A stretch of 22,894 nucleotides of DNA from a virus: the IMG/VR virus record IMGVR_UViG_3300028422_001966, positions 1-22,894 of that record; one strand, given 5' to 3'. Both the position numbers and the translations under genes were made by a program. Position 1 is the first letter of the stretch. Each line of letters opens with the position of its first letter. This document shows, piece by piece, positions 16,117 through 22,714 of this stretch. Under the pieces are notes generated by a model. It did not search any database. It was not told the origin of the DNA and saw only the letters and a program-made list of their open reading frames with translations.

Positions 16117-16563
16117 ATGTCACTAACAAATCAACAAAAAAAGGAGTGGGCGAAGCTCATATTCTTTAACGAAAACGTAACGCAAAAGGAAATTGCCGAG
16201 CGTGTAGGGGTAACACCCAAAACTATGTGCAACTGGATTGAAGAGGGGCACTGGGACAAGCTTAAAAGCTCGGTAATAGTAACCAAAAGCGAAGAGCTTA
16301 GCCGCATATATATGCAAATAAACGAAATAAATACAGCAATATTCAGCCGCGAAAAGGGTCAGCGATTTTCAACCACTAAGGAGGCCGACATATTAGCCAA
16401 GCTTACTGCCAGTGCACGTAACCTCGAAACCGAAACATCGGCAGCCGAGGCTATTGATGTATTTAAAAAATTCCTTAACTGGCTTCGCCTTGTTGACCTC
16501 GACAAAGCAAAAGACCTGGTAATACTCCAAGATGCATTTATTAAAACCCTAATAAATAAGTAA
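16117..16563 (+). CDS. Terminase small subunit
   Basis: This is a 148-residue protein. Residues about 22-49 ('TQKEIAERVGVTPKTMCNWIEEGHWDKL') form a clear helix-turn-helix of the type used by phage terminase small subunits to bind packaging sites. The rest is helical and probably makes the oligomer ring. It shares one base with the start of the large subunit (TAATG), a coupled arrangement typical of terminase pairs. It is the first gene of the plus unit and its leader carries two palindromes. Confidence 0.82.
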   Translation: MSLTNQQKKEWAKLIFFNENVTQKEIAERVGVTPKTMCNWIEEGHWDKLKSSVIVTKSEELSRIYMQINEINTAIFSREKGQRFSTTKEADILAKLTASARNLETETSAAEAIDVFKKFLNWLRLVDLDKAKDLVILQDAFIKTLINK

Positions 16564-18077
16564 TGTCGATAACCGCTACTGAATTAAAAAACTGGGAACT
16601 GTTTACGCAGTCGTTGCTTAAAGAGCAACCTGTACCACAGGAAAACGAAGCCGAACGGATAAAACGTAAAGCTGAACTGGAACACAATTTTGAACAATGG
16701 GTAAAATACTACTTTAGTAAATACGCCACTGCCGAACCTGCACCATTTCATAAAAACGACAGTAAAGTATTGCTCAATAATAAGCGTATATATATAGTAC
16801 GTCCGTGGAGCAGGGAAATGGCAAAAGATGCACGTACCATGTTTGAATTTTTATATATGGCTCTTACAGGTAAAATACATGTGGTACTTTTTTTTAGTCA
16901 CAACCAGGAACAAGCTAAGAACCTGATTAAGCCATGGAAAATAAGCCTTGAATTTAACCAGCGTATAATAGCCGACTATGGCAACCAACGTACCGTAAAC
17001 TGGACCGACGACCAATTTACAGCCAAATGCGGATGCACATTTTATGCATTCGGTTCCGGACAGGCTCCAAGGGGTACACGTGATGAAGAAATACGCCCCG
17101 ATGCTATTGTATTTTCCGATATTGATACTGACGAAGAGGTGCGAAACCCTGAGCGTGTTAAGAAAAAATGGGAATGGATAGAACAGGCGGTACTGCCAAC
17201 AGTATCGGTAAGTGGTAATGTTCGAATTGTATTCTTAGGTAACATTATTGGTAAAGATACCTGTATAACTCGTGCAATGAAGTATGCCGACCATTATCAG
17301 GTAGTTAATATTCGCAATAAGAACGGTGTAAGTTCGTGGAGTAAAAACACCGAGGAGCAGATAGACTGGCTACTTAGCAAAATGAGTTATGCAAGTAGTC
17401 AAAAAGAATACTTTAACAACCCTATTCAGGAGGGTTCTGTTTTTAAAGACCTACGTTGGGATAAAGTACCGCCACTATCACAATTCAAATTCCTGGTTGC
17501 CTACGGCGACCCCGCACCCAGTAATCGCGAAAACAAAAAAAACAGCCATAAAGCAGCTTTCTTACTTGGCATAAAAGACGGTGTTCTGTATGTAATAACA
17601 GGCTGGCTTGAAAGGGCTACCAATGCTAAGTTTGTACAGTGGTTTTGGGATATGCATACTTATGTTAATAATAAAACCCACATATACACATTCATAGAGA
17701 ACAATACCCTGCAAGACCCTTTTTACGAACAAGTGTATATACCACTATTTGAAGAGGCAAGTCGCACAAACGGCAAAGCTATTCACCCAAGCCCTGATAC
17801 TCGTAAGAAGCCCGATAAGTTTACACGCATCGAGGGGTCGCTTGAACCTATGCATCGTATGGGCAAACTGGTACTTAATATTGCAGAACAAAAGAACCCT
17901 AATATGCAACGACTGGCTGAACAGTTCGAGGCTGTAGAACCAACACTTAGTGCCAATGTCGACGGCGTAGATGCCATAGAAGGCGGCTACTGGATACTCA
18001 ACAACAAACTTGTAGTACTAAAACAAAGCGATATTGTAATTAAACAACGAACCCGAACCGGCAATAAACATTATTAA
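16563..18077 (+). CDS. Terminase large subunit
   Basis: This is a 504-residue ATPase-nuclease that pumps DNA into the prohead and cuts it. The ATPase part has a divergent Walker A-like 'RPWSREMAKDAR' at residues 80-91 and a Walker B 'DAIVFSDIDTDEE' at 180-192. The nuclease part (RNase H-like) shows the first metal Asp at D316 in 'FLVAYGDPAPS', a probable second acidic residue E379 in 'YTFIENN', and D470 in 'DGVDAIEGGY'. Length and motif order fit Mu-like (gp28-type) large subunits. It sits directly after the small subunit and before DUF1320 and portal genes. Confidence 0.92.
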   Translation: MSITATELKNWELFTQSLLKEQPVPQENEAERIKRKAELEHNFEQWVKYYFSKYATAEPAPFHKNDSKVLLNNKRIYIVRPWSREMAKDARTMFEFLYMALTGKIHVVLFFSHNQEQAKNLIKPWKISLEFNQRIIADYGNQRTVNWTDDQFTAKCGCTFYAFGSGQAPRGTRDEEIRPDAIVFSDIDTDEEVRNPERVKKKWEWIEQAVLPTVSVSGNVRIVFLGNIIGKDTCITRAMKYADHYQVVNIRNKNGVSSWSKNTEEQIDWLLSKMSYASSQKEYFNNPIQEGSVFKDLRWDKVPPLSQFKFLVAYGDPAPSNRENKKNSHKAAFLLGIKDGVLYVITGWLERATNAKFVQWFWDMHTYVNNKTHIYTFIENNTLQDPFYEQVYIPLFEEASRTNGKAIHPSPDTRKKPDKFTRIEGSLEPMHRMGKLVLNIAEQKNPNMQRLAEQFEAVEPTLSANVDGVDAIEGGYWILNNKLVVLKQSDIVIKQRTRTGNKHY

Positions 18078-18078
18078 T

Positions 18079-18105
18079 GTACAGACGCAAGATTTTGCGT
18101 CTCTG
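18079..18105 (+). repeat. GACGCAA-type palindrome after terminase
   Basis: AGACGCAA and TTGCGTCT (18082-18101) form a perfect 8-bp stem around a GATT loop, between the terminase stop and the next gene. It is nearly identical to the copies at 16048-16103. Confidence 0.8.
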
Positions 18106-18117
18106 ATAAATAAAATT

Positions 18118-18525
18118 ATGATTGAAAAAACAGACCTGTACCGTGCAATGCGCCCCGAGTACATTACAGAAATTGAACGCTCCGACGACACTCTGGTACC
18201 TCATTGTATATCGGCTGCCGAAAGCGAAGTAAAAACATATTTGCGTGAAGCATTTGATATTAGTGCAATATTTGGAGCAGTAGGCACAGACCGTAACAGC
18301 CTGCTTGTAACCTTTATTGCCGACATAGCTGTGTATAATCTTGTGGAACTCGCACCCGTTGGCGTAGACATAGAACAAGTGCGCTTAAGATACAAGCGAG
18401 CCATAGAGTGGTTGAAAGGTGTGCAAACAGGCACCCTGAAACCCGACTTACCTATACTCGAAAATAATATAGTAAACCAAGCAATTGTATGGGGGTCGAA
18501 AGAAAAGAAAATCAACAACTACTAA
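18118..18525 (+). CDS. DUF1320 / Mu gp36-type head-tail protein
   Basis: This is a 135-residue protein. The text ('DLYRAMRPEYITEI', 'CISAAESEVKTYLREAFDISAIF', 'FIADIAVYNLVELAPVGVDIEQVRLRYKRAIEWLKGVQTGTLKPDLP') closely follows the DUF1320 pattern of small helical proteins in Mu-like phages, thought to act in head completion or the head-tail connector. In Mu this gene lies after the capsid gene, whereas here it sits between terminase and portal. The leader carries a REP-like palindrome. Confidence 0.85.
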   Translation: MIEKTDLYRAMRPEYITEIERSDDTLVPHCISAAESEVKTYLREAFDISAIFGAVGTDRNSLLVTFIADIAVYNLVELAPVGVDIEQVRLRYKRAIEWLKGVQTGTLKPDLPILENNIVNQAIVWGSKEKKINNY

Positions 18526-18539
18526 AGAGTATTATATAC

Positions 18540-18560
18540 TGTTTAAAATATGTTTAAAAT
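18540..18560 (+). repeat. Direct repeat before portal gene
   Basis: TGTTTAAAAT occurs twice (18540-18549 and 18551-18560), 11 bp apart, in the 77-bp gap before the portal. A short imperfect palindrome (AGTATTATATACT, 18528-18540) adjoins it. Could be a regulator site or chance in A/T-rich DNA. Confidence 0.5.
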
Positions 18561-18602
18561 GGCGCACAATGAAATAAAATACTAAAAACAACACTTACCA
18601 CT

Positions 18603-19916
18603 ATGGCAATAAAAAAAACGCAAAAAAAGCCCCAAAACGGCTTACTTATACAAACACTCGACATAAAACAGGTAAATCGCAGCTCTGTTGATATTGAAAA
18701 ATGGCGCAATGCGCTAAAGGCCGCCGAAGGACAAAACGAAAACCGCAAGGCAATATATGAACTGTATGCCGATATGTTACTCGACGGTCATTTGAAGAGT
18801 GTAGTTAATAAGCGAATAATGAGTGTTACCAACTCTGATATTCAGTTTACGAAAGAAGGCAAAGAAGTTGACGGTATGTATAATGTGCTTATAAGTAAAG
18901 AGTTTAAGAAAATACTCCGCTATATTATAGCTGCGAAAATATACGGACATTCACTAGTTGAGTTTACTGCGGCCGACAATAATGCAGGATTTACAGTTAA
19001 CCTTGTTGACCGACGACACGTAAAACCACGATTAGGGTTAGTAGTTAAAAACCCAACCGACAACAAAGGCGAAGCCTATAAAAACGACCCGTATTACAAC
19101 TTTACACTCGAAGTAGGCGAACCCGACGATTTTGGCCTATTGCTTCAAGCATCGCAATATGTAATATATAAACGGGGAGGGTTTGGCGATTGGGCCGACT
19201 TTATTCAACTGTTTGGCATACCTTTCAGGCACGGTAAGTACGAGAACGAAGAGAGCCGTCAGGTACTGGTTGACGCACTTGAAAACATGGGTTCGGCAGG
19301 TTTTGCCGCTACACCCAAAAATATTGACATACAAATACTAAGAGCTGAAGGTGCTTCCGGTGCCAATCTTGTTTTTACCAACTTTCGCAAAGCCTGCAAC
19401 GATGAAATAAGTGTAACCATACTGGGGCAGACAATGACCACCAGCGACAGCGGCAATGCAGGTTACGCACAAGGCAAGGTACATCAGGCCGTAGAAGAAC
19501 AAATGCACCTCGACGACAAGCTCGATGTACTGAGTATACTCAACACCGACGTGGTACGAATACTTACTAATCTTGGACTGCCTGCTCAGGGGGGCGAGTT
19601 CAGCTACTGCGATATTGATAACACCAGCCTTACCGACCGTATTGATATTGATACAAAAGTAGCAAAACTGGTACCGGTAGAACCCGATTATTTCTACGAA
19701 ACTTACGGCATACCAAAACCTAAAGGGAATGATACCGTAGGAGGTCAACAAAAAAATGACAAAGGCGAAGCTTACAAAAAGAACAACAATAAAACAGAAA
19801 ACAAAAACCTGTCGAGTGATTCGCTCAAAGCGAAACCATTGTTGAAACAGATACAAAACTTATTGGGTTTTTTTGTGAAAGCCCCGCAAATAGTGGGGCA
19901 TTTCAGAAGCTGGTAA
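18603..19916 (+). CDS. Portal protein (DUF935)
   Basis: This is a 437-residue protein. It forms the dodecameric portal ring through which DNA enters and leaves the head. Characteristic parts are 'YELYADMLLDGHLKSVVNKRIMSVTNSDIQF' near 47-77, 'YGHSLVEF' near 113-120, 'NLVDRRHVKPR' near 134-144, 'GIPFRHGKYE' near 206-215, and the DUF935 hallmark 'LGQTMTTSDSGNAGYAQGKVH' near 274-294. The last 14 residues after 'LLGFF' look unlike a natural terminus and end at a stop that lies inside the next reading frame. A T_TTT_TTT heptamer at 19868-19874 would let some ribosomes move to the -1 frame and make a portal-MuF fusion. Confidence 0.93.
   Translation: MAIKKTQKKPQNGLLIQTLDIKQVNRSSVDIEKWRNALKAAEGQNENRKAIYELYADMLLDGHLKSVVNKRIMSVTNSDIQFTKEGKEVDGMYNVLISKEFKKILRYIIAAKIYGHSLVEFTAADNNAGFTVNLVDRRHVKPRLGLVVKNPTDNKGEAYKNDPYYNFTLEVGEPDDFGLLLQASQYVIYKRGGFGDWADFIQLFGIPFRHGKYENEESRQVLVDALENMGSAGFAATPKNIDIQILRAEGASGANLVFTNFRKACNDEISVTILGQTMTTSDSGNAGYAQGKVHQAVEEQMHLDDKLDVLSILNTDVVRILTNLGLPAQGGEFSYCDIDNTSLTDRIDIDTKVAKLVPVEPDYFYETYGIPKPKGNDTVGGQQKNDKGEAYKKNNNKTENKNLSSDSLKAKPLLKQIQNLLGFFVKAPQIVGHFRSW
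19868..19905 (+). promoter_or_regulatory. Programmed -1 frameshift signal, portal to MuF
   Basis: The portal-frame heptamer T_TTT_TTT (19868-19874) is a canonical X_XXY_YYZ slip site. It is followed by a stem of 10 bp with one bulge: TGAAA-GCCCC (19876-19885) pairs with GGGGC-a-TTTCA (19895-19905), loop 9 nt. The G/C core begins six bases after the slip site, a usual spacing. The portal frame ends 14 codons later. Confidence 0.8.
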
Positions 19917-21181
19917 ATAACACTTACAACAGTTGTAAACTTGCCGACAATGACGGTTTCAACTTCAAAAACGAAGTAGAGCGTAAAGCTTTAAAGAACA
20001 TTCATAGCGGTACATTTGATATTAACGGCGATATAGAACCAAACCTTTTCCATGCAACATGGGATGTTCTCAATAGTGCCGTTGATGATGCTTTTGGCTC
20101 GGTTGATTACGACCACCCCGATTACGATTTTGTAAACAAACTAAAGTATAATAATGGAGTATTCTCGGTTTTTAAAACTCACCGACAACAGAACGACCTT
20201 GCAGGCTTATTAATTGATGATGACGGAAAACCAAAGAGCTACCACCGGTTTGAAAAGGATTGCCGCCATATACTTGATAACTATAACCGCAACTGGCTAA
20301 AAACAGAGTATAATACAGCTGTAACACGTGCCCGATATGCTGCCAATATTAAAGAATTTGAACGATATAAGGATATTGCACCTAATATGCGATGGACTCC
20401 GAGCCGTAGTTCGGAACCTCGCACATCGCATATTGATTACTATAATATGATTGTACCTATTGATAAAGGATTCCCAAATGGTGCTTTTCCGGGCAATGAA
20501 TACAATTGCAAGTGCGGTATTGAACAAACTGAGGATACTGTAACAGAAGTACCCGCAGATATTGAAAAAGTAAAACCTGCTCCGGGGCTCGATAACGACC
20601 CCGCAAAAACAGGAATGCTCTTTAACACTAATGCACCTTATTATCAAAAGGGATATGTTCATTACAAAACATTATTACCAACAGCTCAGCGATTTGTTAA
20701 TAACAGGTTTGCCGTATTTAAAAAAACCAAAGAATACAAGAACGGAGGTAAATTATATACACATACTCTGTTCGATAAATCGGTACACGATGCTAAGGAT
20801 ATACAAGGTATAGCCAATATGTTGGCTAAAGATGGTAAAACAGTAATGATAAACCCGACTAAGCTTCACTATAAAGATAAACTATACAATGAGGTGTACA
20901 AGGGATTGAAGGATACTCATTATTACGGAAAGAATCCTGATTTAACCATTGATGGTAAGTTTTATGAATATGAAAGTTTTGAAACTAAGAACTTTCAACC
21001 TAAGAAGATTGCAGCCATGTTAAAGCACGGAGCAAAACAAAGTGATAGGATTATTATAAACAATAAGCCAAATGTAGGTGAAGGATATATTAAGTGGAAA
21101 ATAGATGAGAAGGTTAGAGAAGGTTTCTACTTTAAAGAGGTGTGGACATGGAATGGTAAAGAATTAGTGCAGGTGTATTAA
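19874..21181 (+). CDS. MuF head morphogenesis protein with toxin-like C-terminus (reached by -1 frameshift)
   Basis: The frame is open from 19820 to the stop at 21181, but the first ATG is at 20387 and no GTG or TTG occurs before it. The region before that ATG is clearly MuF protein ('FEKDCRHILDNYNRNWLKTEYNTAVTRARYAANIKEFERYKDIAPNMRW', then 'FPGNEYNCKCGIEQ'), so an ATG start at 20387 would cut the domain. Frameshift at 19874 gives 424 portal plus 435 MuF residues, 859 in all. MuF proteins (Mu gpF family) are minor head proteins needed for head assembly, some of which are injected. The C-terminal about 175 residues are a nuclease-like toxin domain. Alternatives: a one-base indel in the T run that broke a natural fusion, or a rare start codon. 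Confidence 0.82.
   Translation, partial: CESPANSGAFQKLVNNTYNSCKLADNDGFNFKNEVERKALKNIHSGTFDINGDIEPNLFHATWDVLNSAVDDAFGSVDYDHPDYDFVNKLKYNNGVFSVFKTHRQQNDLAGLLIDDDGKPKSYHRFEKDCRHILDNYNRNWLKTEYNTAVTRARYAANIKEFERYKDIAPNMRWTPSRSSEPRTSHIDYYNMIVPIDKGFPNGAFPGNEYNCKCGIEQTEDTVTEVPADIEKVKPAPGLDNDPAKTGMLFNTNAPYYQKGYVHYKTLLPTAQRFVNNRFAVFKKTKEYKNGGKLYTHTLFDKSVHDAKDIQGIANMLAKDGKTVMINPTKLHYKDKLYNEVYKGLKDTHYYGKNPDLTIDGKFYEYESFETKNFQPKKIAAMLKHGAKQSDRIIINNKPNVGEGYIKWKIDEKVREGFYFKEVWTWNGKELVQVY
20657..21178 (+). other. C-terminal polymorphic toxin-like nuclease domain of MuF
   Basis: After a linker ('NDPAKTGMLFNTNAPYY') comes a domain of about 174 residues. It has an Ala/Asp-rich helix ('DAKDIQGIANMLAKDGKTVMI'), a core 'GKNPDLTIDGKFYEYES' with conserved-looking N, D and E residues, and 'HGAKQSDRIIINNKP'. 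This order resembles the CdiA-CT-type and BECR-fold nuclease domains found at the C-termini of contact-dependent toxins and of phage MuF proteins. Lysine is mostly AAG and arginine partly AGA/AGG here, in contrast to AAA and CGN upstream, hinting at a swapped module. RNase activity is inference. Confidence 0.6.
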
Positions 21182-21273
21182 AATACGAAGCCCCACAACG
21201 AATTGCGAGGCTAAGGACATCTGTTCCGTAGAACCGACAATACAAAGATACGAAAAAAACTAATATATATAAT

Positions 21274-21825
21274 ATGACTACCGATGAATATTTAAAAAAA
21301 CTGGAACAAAAGTTCAAACAACTGGAGTTAGGTATTAATACACAACTAATGCCTCGAATAGCCTTAAAGGCTGTGGCTCATTATAAAAGCAACTTCCGTA
21401 CACAAAGTTTCGATGGTAAGCCATGGGCTGAGGTAAACCGCCGTAAAACCGAAAGCGAATGGTACGGTTTCGATTATAAGGGCGAAAAACGAACTTACTA
21501 TGCTATTACCAAAGCAGGGAAAAAGGCTAAAAAACAAAAAAAACTCAATTACTCATCGGCAGCTACTAAGCGTAAGATATTAACCGGAAGCACCGGCGAA
21601 CTGGGCAACTCTGTTACTGCCCGGGCTGTTGGGTTTGGTGTTCGTGTGTATTCGCCCAAACCATATGCTAAGGTACATAACCAAGGAGGTATTATAAAAG
21701 TATTCGGTAAAGCAACACGAACATTACCTGCCCGACCATTTATAGGCAAGTCGGCAGTGTTTTACCGTGAAACTTTCCGACCAATGGCAAAGGAGTATAT
21801 ACACAAACAATTAAATAACCAGTAG
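21274..21825 (+). CDS. Virion morphogenesis protein (Mu gpG-like)
   Basis: This is a 183-residue basic protein. The pattern 'RIALKAVAHYKSNFRTQSFDGKPWAEVNRRK', a central Lys-rich part, 'KILTGSTGELGNSVTARAVGFGVRVYSPKPYAKVHNQGG' and 'LPARPFIGKSAVF' matches the phage virion morphogenesis family (Mu gpG, tail completion). It acts where head and tail join. It follows MuF after a 92-bp gap that shows no gene, in the same order as in Mu. The stop codon lies inside a 28-bp perfect palindrome. Confidence 0.88.
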   Translation: MTTDEYLKKLEQKFKQLELGINTQLMPRIALKAVAHYKSNFRTQSFDGKPWAEVNRRKTESEWYGFDYKGEKRTYYAITKAGKKAKKQKKLNYSSAATKRKILTGSTGELGNSVTARAVGFGVRVYSPKPYAKVHNQGGIIKVFGKATRTLPARPFIGKSAVFYRETFRPMAKEYIHKQLNNQ

Positions 21826-21849
21826 AGATAAGGCATGCCTTATCTCTAC
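21822..21849 (+). repeat. 28-bp perfect palindrome over the gpG stop codon
   Basis: GTAGAGATAAGGCA is followed directly by its exact reverse complement. The stop codon of the upstream gene (21823-21825) lies within it. As RNA it can form a long hairpin; there is no T tract. Its GTAGAGA...TCTCTAC ends resemble the GACGCAA-type palindromes of this window. Confidence 0.9.
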
Positions 21850-21863
21850 CAAATATTAAAACA

Positions 21864-22295
21864 ATGGATTTAATTAAACAAAACTTTGAGGCAATAAGAG
21901 ACAGGCTAATAGCCCAAGTGCCCGAAATACGGTGGATAGACATGGACGATGAACAACTAACGGCTTACGAAGCTCCACCCATAAGCTTTCCATGTGCTTT
22001 GATTGATACACAACAAGTAGGCTATAATAGTTCAGAAGATTTTAACAGCAGTGCTGCTGTTCGTGTAACTGTTCAGTTCGGGTTCAAAACAATGGAAAGT
22101 ACCAACCACCTTACACCCAATAGTAAGGCCTTTGAGTATTCTGAAATATTGCAAAAGGCTGTAAATGCAATTCATGGCTTTGAGCCTAAAAATAGTAGTG
22201 GATATACAAAAACAGGAGTAATAAGAATTAAGCGTCCGGGAATAAAGGTTTTTGAGGCTAGTTTTGATATTAACTGGTTTGGAGCAAATGTATAG
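21864..22295 (+). CDS. Probable tail terminator / head-tail joining protein
   Basis: This is a 143-residue protein. I recognise no exact family. The layout ('MDLIKQNFEAIRDRLIAQVPEIRWIDMDDEQL', then 'ISFPCALIDTQQVGYN', 'AAVRVTVQFGFKTM', 'EYSEILQKAVNAIHGF', and a final beta-strand 'FEASFDINWFG') is the pattern of tail terminator (gpU-like) or minor neck proteins that cap the tail tube. It is the last gene of the plus unit, after the gpG-like gene. A degenerate heptad array follows its stop codon. Confidence 0.6.
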   Translation: MDLIKQNFEAIRDRLIAQVPEIRWIDMDDEQLTAYEAPPISFPCALIDTQQVGYNSSEDFNSSAAVRVTVQFGFKTMESTNHLTPNSKAFEYSEILQKAVNAIHGFEPKNSSGYTKTGVIRIKRPGIKVFEASFDINWFGANV

Positions 22296-22300
22296 ACACT

Positions 22301-22351
22301 GGTTACAGGACTCTTGATACTGCCGACTGTGTACTGAGGTACTGCCAACTG
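22301..22351 (+). repeat. Degenerate heptad array after the plus unit
   Basis: Following the TAG stop (22293-22295) come GGTTACA, GGACTCT, TGATACT, GCCGACT, GTGTACT, an 8-base variant and GCCAACT. Units keep the same sense (GGTTACA first, then xxxxACT) as the arrays in the minus unit. Confidence 0.65.
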
Positions 22352-22354
22352 AAA

Positions 22355-22648
22355 TCAATCCCAGTTATACCAGCCGTACTCTTTGCGCAGTTCCTTTAGT
22401 TCGGGTTTACTCTTCATAAATGTATCTATTACATCGCGAAGGTCGGTAAGTATGTCAACTATACGCTTTTCCGACAAGAAAAATTCATTGCTTAGTTGAT
22501 ATATAATATCATCGAATCTAAGGCGTTGGTAGTGCATATGATAGTAATAGCGAGCCGAAAGCACCATATTGCGCCGTTCTTTGTTATCGGACGGTGCAAT
22601 TTTAAGGGGTTCTAAATGCTTATTGAATAGTATATCCTGACCTCGCAT
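22355..22648 (-). CDS. Unknown small protein, possible DNA-binding
   Basis: This 97-residue protein lies alone on the minus strand. I recognise no family. It has an N-terminal charged part, a Tyr/His-rich helix ('SARYYYHMHYQRLRFDDIIYQLSNEFFLSEKRIVDILTDLRDVI') whose 'LSNEFFLSEKRIVDIL' segment resembles a helix-turn-helix, and a C-terminal 'ELRKEYGWYNWD'. It is divergent from the next gene. A perfect TAnnTTTG-type box (TATTTTTG, 22660-22653) sits four bases before its ATG, too close for a long leader. A regulatory role is a guess. Confidence 0.6.
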   Translation of the reverse strand: MRGQDILFNKHLEPLKIAPSDNKERRNMVLSARYYYHMHYQRLRFDDIIYQLSNEFFLSEKRIVDILTDLRDVIDTFMKSKPELKELRKEYGWYNWD

Positions 22649-22652
22649 AGTA

Positions 22653-22681
22653 CAAAAATATCAGCTTTTTATCTAAATTTG
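22653..22681. promoter_or_regulatory. Divergent pair of TAnnTTTG boxes
   Basis: TATTTTTG on the minus strand (22660-22653) and TAAATTTG on the plus strand (22674-22681) both match the Bacteroidota -7 consensus, back to back. No clear -33 TTTG is found at the usual distance for either. Their position between two divergent genes supports promoter function. Confidence 0.4.
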
Positions 22682-22714
22682 GTTTTTATTTATTCACACT
22701 TTAAAATTTTACTC

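Noticed and set aside
19868-19874. T run as simple sequencing error
   Set aside because: Cannot be excluded, but the well-spaced stem and perfect slip heptamer make a functional signal more likely; kept as the main alternative.
20387-21181. MuF starting at ATG 20387
   Set aside because: It would remove the N-terminal MuF domain, which is plainly encoded in the same frame upstream.
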